Below, one piece after another: positions 6,892-14,290 of a stretch of DNA of 33,661 bases. A program made the position numbers and the translations under genes. The notes under the pieces are model-generated. The model was not told where the DNA came from. It searched no databases and was given only the letters and a program-made list of their open reading frames with translations. The DNA is from Thermoprotei archaeon (GTDB lineage Archaea > Thermoproteota > Thermoprotei > Thermofilales > Thermofilaceae), in the NCBI GenBank assembly GCA_003649495.1, contig QMRZ01000002.1, forward strand, positions 1-33,661, written 5' to 3'. Position 1 is the stretch's first letter; each line of letters opens with the position of its first letter.

Positions 6892-8199
6892 ATGGACTAC
6901 AAGGTGAGAGACCTCAGCCTAGCCCCCCAGGGCAGGCTCAAGATTGACTGGGCAGAGGCCCACATGCCCGTCTTAGCTCGCATAAAGGAGGAGTTCGCGC
7001 GCACCAAGCCTCTCGAGGGGGTGAGGATAGGCGCATGCCTCCACGTCACCAAGGAGACGGCTGTGCTCGTTAAGACCCTGATGGCTGGAGGCGCTGAAGT
7101 GTACCTGGCTGCCTGCAACCCCCTCTCAACCCAGGACGACGTGGCGGCCGCTCTCGTGGAGGAGGGCGTTCACGTCTACGCCTGGCGCGGCATGAGCACG
7201 GAGGAGTATTACGACGCCATAGCTCGCGTAATAGCCGCTGAGCCCATGATCACGATGGATGACGGCGGCGACTTAACAGCCCTCCTCCACAAGCTCTACT
7301 ACGGCGATAGAGGCGTTGACGTGGAGGTTGCGAGAAAGGTTCTCGGGGGAAAGACGCGCATAGCTGAGGAGATACTGGGCGGGACTGAGGAGACCACTAC
7401 TGGCGTACACAGGCTCAGGGCTCTAGCTAGAGAGGGGCGGCTCCTCTACCCCGTGATAGCAGTCAACGAATCCAGGACGAAGTTCCTGTTCGACAACAGG
7501 TATGGAACTGGGCAGAGCAGCCTAGATGGGATAATGAGGGCCACCAACCTCCTGATAGCGGGGAAGACTGTGGTCGTAGTCGGCTACGGCTGGGTTGGGC
7601 GCGGCATAGCGATGAGAGCTAGGGGCCTCGGCGCAAGGGTAGTGGTAGTAGAAGTTGACCCCGTGAAGGCCCTGGAGGCCTACTACGATGGGTTCTACGT
7701 GACGAATATGAGCGAGGCGGCGAAGATTGGGGACATTTTCATCACGGCAACTGGGAATAGGGATGTGATAAGGGGCGAGCACATGGCTAAGATGAAGGAT
7801 GGAGCCGTCCTAGCTAACGCAGGACACTTCAATGTGGAGATATCGATTAAAGACCTGGAGGAGATGGCTGTGGAGAAGCGGCGCATACGCCCTAATGTGG
7901 ACGAGTACAGGCTCCGGGATGGGCGCAGGCTCTACCTGCTCGGGGAGGGCAGGCTCGTGAACCTGGCGGCGGCTGAGGGGCACCCCTCAGAGGTCATGGA
8001 CATGAGCTTCAGCAACCAGGCGCTAGCCGTCGAGTACTTAGTGAGGCGGGCTGGGAGGCTTAAGCCGCGCGTATACAGGCTACCCAGGAGGATTGACGAG
8101 AGGATAGCCAGGATGAAGCTGGAAGCACTAGGGGTCAAGCTGGAGAAGCTCACTAGAGAACAGAGGGAGTACCTTAAATCATGGAGGCTAGGCACTTAG
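6892..8199 (+). CDS. ahcY: Adenosylhomocysteinase (S-adenosyl-L-homocysteine hydrolase)
   Basis: A 435-residue protein, full length for archaeal enzymes. ACLHVTKETAVLVKTL and ACNPLSTQDDVAAAL are the substrate-domain signatures. DDGGDLTALLH, GGTEETTTGVHRL and NRYGTGQSSLDGIMRATN follow in the usual order. VVVGYGWVGRGIA is the NAD-binding GxGxxG loop and NAGHFNVEI the conserved late His-Phe motif. The enzyme hydrolyses SAH, the product inhibitor of methyltransferases, to adenosine and homocysteine. It sits between mtnP and MetRS, all three with individual TATA boxes. The C-terminal tail (LTREQREYLKSWRLGT) follows the archaeal form rather than the KYKPxHYRY ending of bacterial and eukaryotic enzymes. 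Confidence 0.97.
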   Translation: MDYKVRDLSLAPQGRLKIDWAEAHMPVLARIKEEFARTKPLEGVRIGACLHVTKETAVLVKTLMAGGAEVYLAACNPLSTQDDVAAALVEEGVHVYAWRGMSTEEYYDAIARVIAAEPMITMDDGGDLTALLHKLYYGDRGVDVEVARKVLGGKTRIAEEILGGTEETTTGVHRLRALAREGRLLYPVIAVNESRTKFLFDNRYGTGQSSLDGIMRATNLLIAGKTVVVVGYGWVGRGIAMRARGLGARVVVVEVDPVKALEAYYDGFYVTNMSEAAKIGDIFITATGNRDVIRGEHMAKMKDGAVLANAGHFNVEISIKDLEEMAVEKRRIRPNVDEYRLRDGRRLYLLGEGRLVNLAAAEGHPSEVMDMSFSNQALAVEYLVRRAGRLKPRVYRLPRRIDERIARMKLEALGVKLEKLTREQREYLKSWRLGT

Positions 8200-8206
8200 G
8201 AGGTAG

Positions 8207-8215
8207 ACTTAAAAG
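8207..8215 (+). promoter_or_regulatory. TATA box of the MetRS gene
   Basis: ACTTAAAAG is centred about 27 nt upstream of GTG 8238 and supports that codon as a leaderless start. Confidence 0.6.
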
Positions 8216-8237
8216 AGCAGCTCAGAGGTGATGAGGG

Positions 8238-9944
8238 GTGGGAGGCCTCAGGAAGGAGAAGTGGATGGTATTCTCCGCGTGGCCCTATGTGAACGCAATC
8301 CCCCACCTAGGCAACATGATAGGCTCGGTACTCTCAGCTGACATTGCAGCACGCTTCCTGAGGATGAAGGGCGCGGAAGTAGTATTCGCTAGCGGCTCCG
8401 ACCAGCACGGGACGCCGGTTGAGGTGGAGGCGATTAAGCGTGGTGTCGATCCGAGGAAGCTAGCCGACGAGATGCACGAGAAGGTGAAGGAGCTTTTTGA
8501 GAAGTGGATGATATCCTTCGACATATACACTAAGACGGAGAACCCAGTGCACGTGAAGTTCGTCAGGGAGTTCTACAGGAAAGTCTACGAGAATGGCTAT
8601 ATATTTGATGATGTCGTTCAAGTCCTGTACTGTCCAAGGGACGGCCTATTCCTACCCGATAGATTTGTAGAGGGCACGTGCCCATACTGTGGTTACCCCA
8701 AGGCTAGGGGAGACCAATGCGACAATTGTGGCAGGCTGCTAGACCCCCTGATGCTGGTGGAGCCGCGCTGCGTGATATGCGGTTCCAAGCCCGTGGTGAG
8801 GGACAGCAGGCACTGGTTCTTCGACCTCCCTAAGCTCGCCGAGATGCTTAGGAAGTACATTGAGGAGAACCCCCACCTGCCGGATAACGCCAGGAACATG
8901 AGCCTACAGATGATCAAGGAAGGGCTAAAGCCCAGGTCCCTCACTAGAGACAACAAGTGGGGCATACCAGCCCCCTTCCCAGGCGCCGAGGGGAAGACGA
9001 TATACGTGTGGATGGAGGCCGTCCTGGGCTACGTGTCAGCGGTGAAGGAGCTGTTCGAGCGGCGGGGCGAGCCTGAGAAGTGGAGGGAGTTCTGGCTGGA
9101 CCCGAACACCAAGAGCGTCTACTTCATAGGGAAGGATAACATACCATTCCACACCATAATCTTCCCCGCCCTCCTCATGGCATCCGGCGAGGGGTACGTG
9201 CTGCCCTGGACCGTCGCGTCCACAGAGTACTTGATGTTTGAGGGTGAGAAGTTCTCGAAGAGCAGGGGGATAGGCATATGGATAGATGAGGCGCTGGAGC
9301 TCCTCCCCGTGGATTACTGGAGGTTCGCGCTGATCGCGATGAGGCCGGAGGTGAGGGATGTAAACTTCACGTGGAGAGGCTTCCAGGAGGTTGTGAACTC
9401 GCTGATGAACGACATCATAGGCAACTTCATACATAGGGCGCTGACTCTCGTCAAGCGGAGGTTCAACTACGTCATCCCAGAGCCGGGCGAGCTGCGCGAG
9501 TGTGACGAGCAAGTACTCAGGGAGGCGTGGGGGAGAGTGGAAGAGGCGGAGAAGTTCATGTACGAGTTTAGGTTCAAGAGGGCTCTCAGTTCGATCGTGG
9601 AGGTGGCATCCATAGGCAATAGGTACCTCAATGAGAGGAGGCCATGGGAGGAAGCTAGGGATGATGCCGCTAAGACATTGTTCGTCGCCTGCAGCCTGGT
9701 CAAGACGCTCGCGATAACTCTGGCGCCGATAATACCATGCAGCGCTCAGAGAGCTTGGGAGATGCTCGGCTATGAGGGCCGCGTCGAAGAGGCTGGCTGG
9801 GATGAGGCAAAGCGGCCCGTGCGCCCGGGGCTCAGGATTAGGGACCCCAAGCCACTATTCAGGAAGATAAGCGATGAGGAGCTTGAAGAGCTCAAGGCCA
9901 AGCTAGCTAGGCTCCGTCAATCAAGGACCTCTCCGAGCAGGTGA
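8238..9944 (+). CDS. metG: Methionyl-tRNA synthetase
   Basis: A 568-residue class I synthetase. The HIGH-type motif is HLGN (residues 23-26) after FSAWPYVNAIP, and the KMSKS loop is KFSKS (338-342). Between them lies the knuckle insert with four Cys pairs (CPYCGYPKARGDQCDNCG and CVICGSKP among them), the two-zinc form seen in archaeal enzymes. The anticodon-binding helical domain follows (WRGFQEVVNSLMND and onward). There is no C-terminal EMAP-like tRNA-binding extension, which archaea often encode separately. GTG 8238 is supported by a TATA box 27 nt upstream. The 3' end overlaps the convergent methylthiotransferase gene by 28 bp. Confidence 0.96.
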   Translation: MGGLRKEKWMVFSAWPYVNAIPHLGNMIGSVLSADIAARFLRMKGAEVVFASGSDQHGTPVEVEAIKRGVDPRKLADEMHEKVKELFEKWMISFDIYTKTENPVHVKFVREFYRKVYENGYIFDDVVQVLYCPRDGLFLPDRFVEGTCPYCGYPKARGDQCDNCGRLLDPLMLVEPRCVICGSKPVVRDSRHWFFDLPKLAEMLRKYIEENPHLPDNARNMSLQMIKEGLKPRSLTRDNKWGIPAPFPGAEGKTIYVWMEAVLGYVSAVKELFERRGEPEKWREFWLDPNTKSVYFIGKDNIPFHTIIFPALLMASGEGYVLPWTVASTEYLMFEGEKFSKSRGIGIWIDEALELLPVDYWRFALIAMRPEVRDVNFTWRGFQEVVNSLMNDIIGNFIHRALTLVKRRFNYVIPEPGELRECDEQVLREAWGRVEEAEKFMYEFRFKRALSSIVEVASIGNRYLNERRPWEEARDDAAKTLFVACSLVKTLAITLAPIIPCSAQRAWEMLGYEGRVEEAGWDEAKRPVRPGLRIRDPKPLFRKISDEELEELKAKLARLRQSRTSPSR

Positions 9945-11188
9945 ATTGACGAGTAGCCATTGACCCTAACTTTCACCCACTCTCCAGGCCTCGCGACATC
10001 CGGTATCACAACCGGCTTATACGTATCCGTCCTGGCGACTAGCGTACCGGGCTTACCCTTATCGGTCACCAACGCCTCGACCACCCTGCCCACGTACCTG
10101 GCGTTGACCTCGGCCGCCACCTTTGCTGCAACCTCGCTTAGTATCCGAGACCTCTTCTTCTTCTCCGGCTCCGGGACCTGGCCATCCATCACGTACGCTG
10201 GGGTGAAGGGCCGGAATGTGTAGCGCGCTACATGCACCTTATCGAACCTGAGCTCCTCCACCAACTTTACGCTCCTCATGAAGGCGTCCCACGTCTCCCC
10301 AGGATAGCCGACGATGATGTCCGTCACTACGCTCACCTCCCCCAGCGCGCGCCTAAACCCTTCCACCAGCATCCTGTACTCTGCTATCGTGTACCTCCTC
10401 CTCATCAGCTTCAGGACCGAGTCATCGCCTGACTGGACTGGCAGGTGGAGGTACTTGTAGACCCTCTCATCCCTCATGAGGCTGGCTAGCCTGTTGGCAA
10501 TCCTCTTAGTGAGCCAGGGCTCCATCATCCCCAGCCTGATTCTATACTCCCCATTCACCTCCCCTAGTATCGCCTCCAGCAGGTCTGGGAGGGAGACGCC
10601 TATGTCCAGCCCATAAGCCGCCAGATCCTGGCCAGTCAGGTACACCTCCTTAGCTCCTCTCTTTACGGCGTCGGCGACGAGATCCACCACTAGCTCAGGC
10701 CTTAGGCTCTTCACCCCCCTCCTCACCACGGGCTCAACGCAGAAGCCGCACGAACCAGTGCAGCCACTCTCTATGGGGACCACGTACCTTATTCCGCCCG
10801 CGTACTTTGGGGCTAGCAGCTCTCCTCCATACCTCCGTACGGCGAACACATCCTCACCCCTCAGGAACTTGGAGATCAGGCTGAGGGAGCCGGGCTCTAT
10901 GAGGCTAGCTCCGGGGGCAGCGCTCAGTATCGTGTAGGGACGGACGTTAACTAAGCAGCCCACAACCGCCACCCTAACGCCCAGCTCGCTCAGTGCCCTA
11001 GCCCTCTTGAGCGCTTTATGCTCGCTCTCCGCCCTGACAGCGCAGGTGTTGAGTATGATGGCGTCCGCCTCTTCCGGTCTGTCAACCAGCTGCCCCCCCT
11101 CGGCTACTATCAGCTGTTTTATGGCCTCGCAGAGGGCCTTATTCAGCCAACACCCATAGCACTCCACGTAGACCCTCATTGCCGCCAT
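9917..11188 (-). CDS. Radical SAM tRNA methylthiotransferase (archaeal MiaB/CDKAL1-like)
   Basis: A 423-residue protein with three domains in order: UPF0004 (VYVECYGCWLNKALCEA, LNTCAVRAESE, VVGCLVNV; three Cys for the second iron-sulfur cluster), radical SAM with the CxxxCxxC motif in ESGCTGSCGFCVEP, and a C-terminal TRAM domain (RYVGRVVEALVTDKG onward). Archaeal/eukaryal members convert t6A37 to ms2t6A in tRNA. This fits the presence in the same window of Cgi121, a subunit of the complex that makes t6A. ATG 11188 was chosen because of a TATA box at 11216-11229; ATG 11179 (MRVYVECYG) is equally good on family grounds. The gene converges on MetRS with a 28-bp overlap. Confidence 0.93.
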   Translation of the reverse strand: MAAMRVYVECYGCWLNKALCEAIKQLIVAEGGQLVDRPEEADAIILNTCAVRAESEHKALKRARALSELGVRVAVVGCLVNVRPYTILSAAPGASLIEPGSLSLISKFLRGEDVFAVRRYGGELLAPKYAGGIRYVVPIESGCTGSCGFCVEPVVRRGVKSLRPELVVDLVADAVKRGAKEVYLTGQDLAAYGLDIGVSLPDLLEAILGEVNGEYRIRLGMMEPWLTKRIANRLASLMRDERVYKYLHLPVQSGDDSVLKLMRRRYTIAEYRMLVEGFRRALGEVSVVTDIIVGYPGETWDAFMRSVKLVEELRFDKVHVARYTFRPFTPAYVMDGQVPEPEKKKRSRILSEVAAKVAAEVNARYVGRVVEALVTDKGKPGTLVARTDTYKPVVIPDVARPGEWVKVRVNGYSSIHLLGEVLD

Positions 11189-11215
11189 CGCTCAGCACTA
11201 CTGACTGGCAGAGAG

Positions 11216-11229
11216 CACTTAAAATATAG
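11216..11229. promoter_or_regulatory. Shared AT-rich core between divergent genes
   Basis: The 14-base core ACTTAAAATATAGG reads as a TATA element on both strands. Measured 26 nt outward it predicts starts near 11250 (plus; leader of about 8 nt to ATG 11258) and near 11198 (minus; leader of about 10 nt to ATG 11188). One element may therefore serve both the methylthiotransferase and the membrane protein gene. Confidence 0.5.
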
Positions 11230-11257
11230 GTCTCGCTCCTAAGGCTAGGCGAGGCCG

Positions 11258-12838
11258 ATGCGTCGCCTGCTACCAGTCCTGGCGCTGCTCTTAGCCTTGA
11301 CCTGCATCGTCAAGGCAGGTGAGGAGGCGACAGTGTCCGTGGATGCCTACCTTGACGCACCCTACCTTGTTGAGAGGATTGACCTGCAGACCCCGCCACT
11401 AACGAGCTTAGCAATCAACTTGACTGGCCATGTGGGCGAGGTGGTGTATGCTGTAGCCTCGGCCGGCGAGTCCCTCTACGAGGGAGAGGTGGGAGAGGGA
11501 GTACTACGCTTCGAGTTCGGGGGGCCCGTGGAAGCAGTAAGCATTGTGCTGGTGATTAAGTGCGTAAACGTCACGGGTAGAGTGCTAGAGATGGAGGCCC
11601 CCCTGCCTCTGGCGCCCCTGAGCCATGCCTCGAGCTACACGCTGCTGTTGCGGAATCTCCCCTCCGAGCCTAATGTAGTGAACTCGACGATTAGCCTGGG
11701 GAAGGGCTTTAGCGAGAAATGGGGCCACTACCTCCGAGGAAACGGCTCCTCGCCTCCTGGAGGACTAGGCCTCGTTAAGCTCTACTCCTACATAACGACG
11801 CCCTCCCCCCTAATAGCGCGTGTCGAGAGGACGATAATAATCGAGGAGGGTGACAAGGCAACAATAATTGACAACTTCACGCTGGTGGGGCTGCTTGACG
11901 AGCCTTCGAGGACTCTGACGCTCACCTACCCCTCCACCGTACAGGTGGGGGCAGTGGAGGGGCTCCTGGGCCCCTATCCCCCTAATGGCTACAGCGTGAA
12001 GGCCCTAGACGAGGGGGTCAGGGTGACGATAAGCCTGAGGGCTCCACCCTACAAGGCCGGCGATAAGGCCTATGTGTGGGTTAAGCTACACGCCACCCTG
12101 AGAAATGAGGGGGGGCGCTATGAGATCCCAGCATTCCTCGGTCTGGGGCATTACGTCCCACTCCTAGAGGTTAGGGTTAAGGTGAGGGGGAGTGCGGAGT
12201 TCCAGGGGCTTAAGCCCTTAGAGGAGTGGGTGGAGGGCGACTACAGGGTATACGATTTCGGCTCATTTAAGCTGGTAGATGATGAGCATGCCCCAGCTCT
12301 CACAGCAACCCTTAAGCTCGCTCCTCAGCGCCCACCCCTGTATGTAGCCGCTGCTGCGGTCCTAATTGCCATGACGGCTGCAGCGGGCTACTTCCTCAGG
12401 GGGAGGAGGATTGAGGAGAGGCGTGAGGCAGTGGTAGCGGCGCTGGAGGCGCCGCCCGAGCTTGTGGGGATACTAGAGGAGAGGCGTAGGCTAATCGAAT
12501 CACTGATGGATAATTGGAGGAGGCTTGAGGAGGGCAAGCTGGGCAGACACGCGTACCGCCAGATATATTCCCGGCTTAAGCGCAGGGAGAATGAGCTTAG
12601 GAGGAGAGCGGCAGCCCTCGCTCGAGAGCTGCCACAAGCAGCTGAACGGCTCAGCGAGTTCGATAGAGCCGCCTCCGCCGCTTTTAGCCGCCTATCAAGA
12701 ATGGAGGAGCTCTTGAGGAGAGCCAGCAGGGGTCTAATTGAGAGGCGGGAGTACAGGAGGAGGATAGCTGAGCTAGAGAAGGAGTTCGATAACTTGCTTA
12801 GGACGCTGGAGGAGGTGATAGACGGCCTTAGAAGCTAA
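11258..12838 (+). CDS. Secreted, membrane-anchored protein with cytoplasmic coiled coil; function unknown
   Basis: A 526-residue protein. Residues 1-20 (MRRLLPVLALLLALTCIVKA) are a signal peptide. Residues about 21-358 form a beta-rich outer domain with five N-glycosylation sequons (N54, N104, N142, N162, N206). Residues about 361-380 are one transmembrane helix (YVAAAAVLIAMTAAAGYFL) followed by Arg-rich positive-inside residues. Residues 385-526 are highly charged heptad-like helices, likely a cytoplasmic coiled coil. The topology (type I, outer beta domain, inner coiled coil) recalls ribophorin I-like proteins and archaeal S-layer-associated anchors, but I find no diagnostic motif and assign no family. 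Its promoter is shared with the divergent methylthiotransferase. The AT-rich, T-rich stretch after the stop (12860-12880) may end transcription. Confidence 0.75.
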   Translation: MRRLLPVLALLLALTCIVKAGEEATVSVDAYLDAPYLVERIDLQTPPLTSLAINLTGHVGEVVYAVASAGESLYEGEVGEGVLRFEFGGPVEAVSIVLVIKCVNVTGRVLEMEAPLPLAPLSHASSYTLLLRNLPSEPNVVNSTISLGKGFSEKWGHYLRGNGSSPPGGLGLVKLYSYITTPSPLIARVERTIIIEEGDKATIIDNFTLVGLLDEPSRTLTLTYPSTVQVGAVEGLLGPYPPNGYSVKALDEGVRVTISLRAPPYKAGDKAYVWVKLHATLRNEGGRYEIPAFLGLGHYVPLLEVRVKVRGSAEFQGLKPLEEWVEGDYRVYDFGSFKLVDDEHAPALTATLKLAPQRPPLYVAAAAVLIAMTAAAGYFLRGRRIEERREAVVAALEAPPELVGILEERRRLIESLMDNWRRLEEGKLGRHAYRQIYSRLKRRENELRRRAAALARELPQAAERLSEFDRAASAAFSRLSRMEELLRRASRGLIERREYRRRIAELEKEFDNLLRTLEEVIDGLRS

Positions 12839-12951
12839 TAGTGCCAGCCTCTCTCCAGAATAATTTTAATTCATTTTAGCGGCGTGCTTCCTCGCACTAC
12901 TACACGCTTAACACGTCAAGGCTCAGAGACGGCATCCAGCTAGGCGCATAG

Positions 12952-13818
12952 CTAAGCCTTGGCTTCTGCCCTGATCCAGTACTGGCAGTATGGATCCCCC
13001 CTCGCTATGCACTTGACTTCTCTAGCTGTTACCTCCTCCAGCCTCTCTACATGCCACCTCGCCGCTAGCCACCCCGCTATTAGACCCCTGATGAAGTTGC
13101 CCCTAATCTCCCCAGCACCCCTGAACAGCTCACACTCAAAGCTATCGTAGACCCTGACTACGGCTTCAAGCCTAGAGTCATCAACTCTAATGAAGAAGAG
13201 CCTACCAAAACCAAGCATCTGGAATAAAGCTTCAGCAAACCTAAGCTGAGCAGCCCTATCGCTAACTAGCTGGGAATGATCGGCATACGCCTTCCTCCCA
13301 GCGTCAAAGCCTACTATGTAGAGCAGCTGGCCATAGCCCGAGCCAAACCTCTCCCAGCCACCAGCTATAAAGCCCTCATATACCTCCCTTCTAAAGATCA
13401 CAGCCCTATGATCGAGTAACGTGAGGGGGAATGAGCAGGCATCAACCGCCAGTCCCTCGGCTATTGGTGGAACCACCCATGCCTCGAGGATGTAGGGCAC
13501 GTGGCGTAGCTCACCACATATCTCACTCACAACGCCCTCCCTGCCCTTCATGTCAGCTATCACGATGACCCTGAGGGGCTCAGACGCAGAGATCTTCAGC
13601 TGAAGTATCGAGATGCCACGCTTCGCGAACGCCTCTGCGATACGCCCCAGAATTCCTGGGATACTCAGGGCGGCTGGCTTAAACTGTAAGTAGAATACGT
13701 GAGGGCTGGTCCCGGGCCTGTGAATGAGGCGGCCAACGCCGTATTTAGCTAACTTACGCTCGCTCCACACATTATTAACATAACATCTTGTATTTTTCCT
13801 CTTCTCCCTTAAGATCAT
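12952..13818 (-). CDS. ACT domain-V4R domain protein (predicted ligand sensor)
   Basis: Two domains are visible. An ACT-like regulatory domain (from HVFYLQFKPAALSIPGILGRIAEAF to ILEAWVVPP) follows the first 40 residues. The C-terminal V4R (4-vinyl reductase) domain has the characteristic end: FRGAGEIRGNFIRGLIAG, a helix, and VKCIARGDPYCQYWI with the paired Cys of the family. V4R domains bind small hydrophobic molecules and ACT domains amino acids, so a sensor or regulatory role is plausible, but no DNA-binding domain is present. The ATG at 13818 gives 288 residues, but its first 16 codons are AT-rich and contain TATA-like AAAAATAC. The real start may therefore be GTG 13770 (272 residues). It is not part of a clear operon. 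Confidence 0.8.
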   Translation of the reverse strand: MILREKRKNTRCYVNNVWSERKLAKYGVGRLIHRPGTSPHVFYLQFKPAALSIPGILGRIAEAFAKRGISILQLKISASEPLRVIVIADMKGREGVVSEICGELRHVPYILEAWVVPPIAEGLAVDACSFPLTLLDHRAVIFRREVYEGFIAGGWERFGSGYGQLLYIVGFDAGRKAYADHSQLVSDRAAQLRFAEALFQMLGFGRLFFIRVDDSRLEAVVRVYDSFECELFRGAGEIRGNFIRGLIAGWLAARWHVERLEEVTAREVKCIARGDPYCQYWIRAEAKA

Positions 13819-13926
13819 TAGTAGTCTATTCTTGACAACTAGTCTATTTCACAACTTCGAGAAGCCGCTCATGCGTAAATTTCAAGACATAGGTAGAAGC
13901 CGCCTAGGCTCTTCTAGTGATCCGCG

Positions 13927-14035
13927 TGGTGCGGGGGCCGGGATTCGAACCCGGGCAGGCCTACGCCAGCGGAGCCTAAGTCTGGGCCCGGGCAGTGCCG
14001 GTCCGCCCCCTTTGTCCTAGCTCGGGCACCCCCGC
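13927..14035 (-). tRNA. tRNA-Leu (anticodon UAG) with intron, CCA encoded
   Basis: Acceptor strands GCGGGGG (14029-14035) and CCCCCGC (13931-13937) pair fully, followed by A73 and an encoded CCA (13927-13929). The T arm GGTTCGAATCC and a long variable arm (GGC/GCC stem) show class II, and A73 with the D-arm sequence fits archaeal Leu rather than Ser. The anticodon stem is GCGGA with TCCGC. The loop CTTAGGC gives anticodon UAG. Between the 5' stem strand and this loop lie 21 extra bases. Without them the RNA is 88 nt including CCA, the normal size for tRNA-Leu. A TATA-like ATTTCAAAAGCC (14057-14068 on the plus strand, read in reverse) is about 26 nt upstream. Confidence 0.92.
13981..14001 (-). 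other. Non-canonical intron in tRNA-Leu(UAG)
   Basis: The 21-nt insert interrupts the 5' side of the anticodon stem-loop (between positions 29 and 33) instead of the usual 37/38 site. Because GAC is present at both junctions, four alternative exon joints (29/30 to 32/33) give the same mature tRNA; the coordinates given assume 31/32. I tested each joint by hand and did not find a clean 3-4-3 bulge-helix-bulge, so splicing may need a relaxed motif of the type cut by the heteromeric crenarchaeal endonuclease. Confidence 0.7.
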
Positions 14036-14106
14036 CACCTTTACTGCATAGGCAGCATTTCAAAAGCCTTTTCCCCTCCACTCACCCTCATTGACTCACC
14101 ATGGGA

Positions 14107-14174
14107 GCGGCGGTGTCGACCAAATGCCTTCCGATCACCGCTCACCGTAACTCTGTTCTCTCACTCACCGCCGC
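14107..14174 (-). ncRNA. Candidate structured RNA closed by a 9-bp perfect stem
   Basis: A perfect inverted repeat, GCGGCGGTG (plus strand 14107-14115) and CACCGCCGC (14166-14174), encloses 50 bases with no ORF. Reading the minus strand, a TATA-like TTAATAAC (plus 14195-14203) predicts a start near 14173, exactly at the first base of the stem, so the transcript would be a self-closed RNA of about 68 nt. It has no CTGA boxes, no GTTCGANTC T arm and no ACA right after the stem, so it is not a standard C/D, tRNA or H/ACA RNA. On the plus strand an alternative pairing CGGCGGT/ACCGCCG (14108-14114 with 14180-14186) is followed directly by ACA, but no good upper stem was found. Class unknown. Confidence 0.4.
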
Positions 14175-14194
14175 CTCTTACCGCCGACAGCGAT

Positions 14195-14213
14195 GTTATT
14201 AAGGTTTTTAAGA
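14195..14213. promoter_or_regulatory. Bidirectional AT-rich promoter of the RNA island
   Basis: On the plus strand TTTTTAAG (14205-14212) predicts a start at about 14234, four bases before the C box of the C/D sRNA. On the minus strand TTAATAAC (14195-14203) predicts a start at about 14173, the edge of the 9-bp stem RNA. The two boxes adjoin without overlapping. Confidence 0.5.
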
Positions 14214-14235
14214 GGGAGGGGGCATTCCTAGACTT

Positions 14236-14290
14236 GCGTGATGATGGTTTCTGGTGCTGAAAAGTGATGTTGGCTTGATTGGCTGAGCTC
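14236..14290 (+). ncRNA. Box C/D guide sRNA (canonical)
   Basis: All four boxes are near-perfect and correctly spaced: C box GTGATGA (14238-14244), 12-nt guide, D' box CTGA (14257-14260), C' box GTGATGT (14264-14270), 12-nt guide, D box CTGA (14283-14286). Equal 12-nt spacing is the hallmark of archaeal dual-guide sRNAs that assemble with L7Ae, Nop5 and fibrillarin. A TATA box (14205-14212) predicts a start about 4 nt before the C box. By the N+5 rule the D' guide would direct methylation of the A in CACC-A-GAAACCA, and the D guide the U in CCAA-U-CAAGCCA. I do not recognise either target. The 3' end meets the stop codon of the convergent EF-1beta gene. Confidence 0.85.

Noticed and set aside
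8228..8260. GTGATGA just before MetRS, resembling a C box
   Set aside because: No CTGA follows within the required distance.
9036..9512. 158-residue open frame on the minus strand
   Set aside because: Antisense to MetRS, without motif or ribosome-binding site.
14107..14190. Plus-strand H/ACA RNA (ACCGCCG followed by ACA)
   Set aside because: The lower stem and ACA are present, but the 65 bases between them are C/T-rich and give no convincing upper stem or pocket. Kept only as an alternative to the minus-strand candidate.
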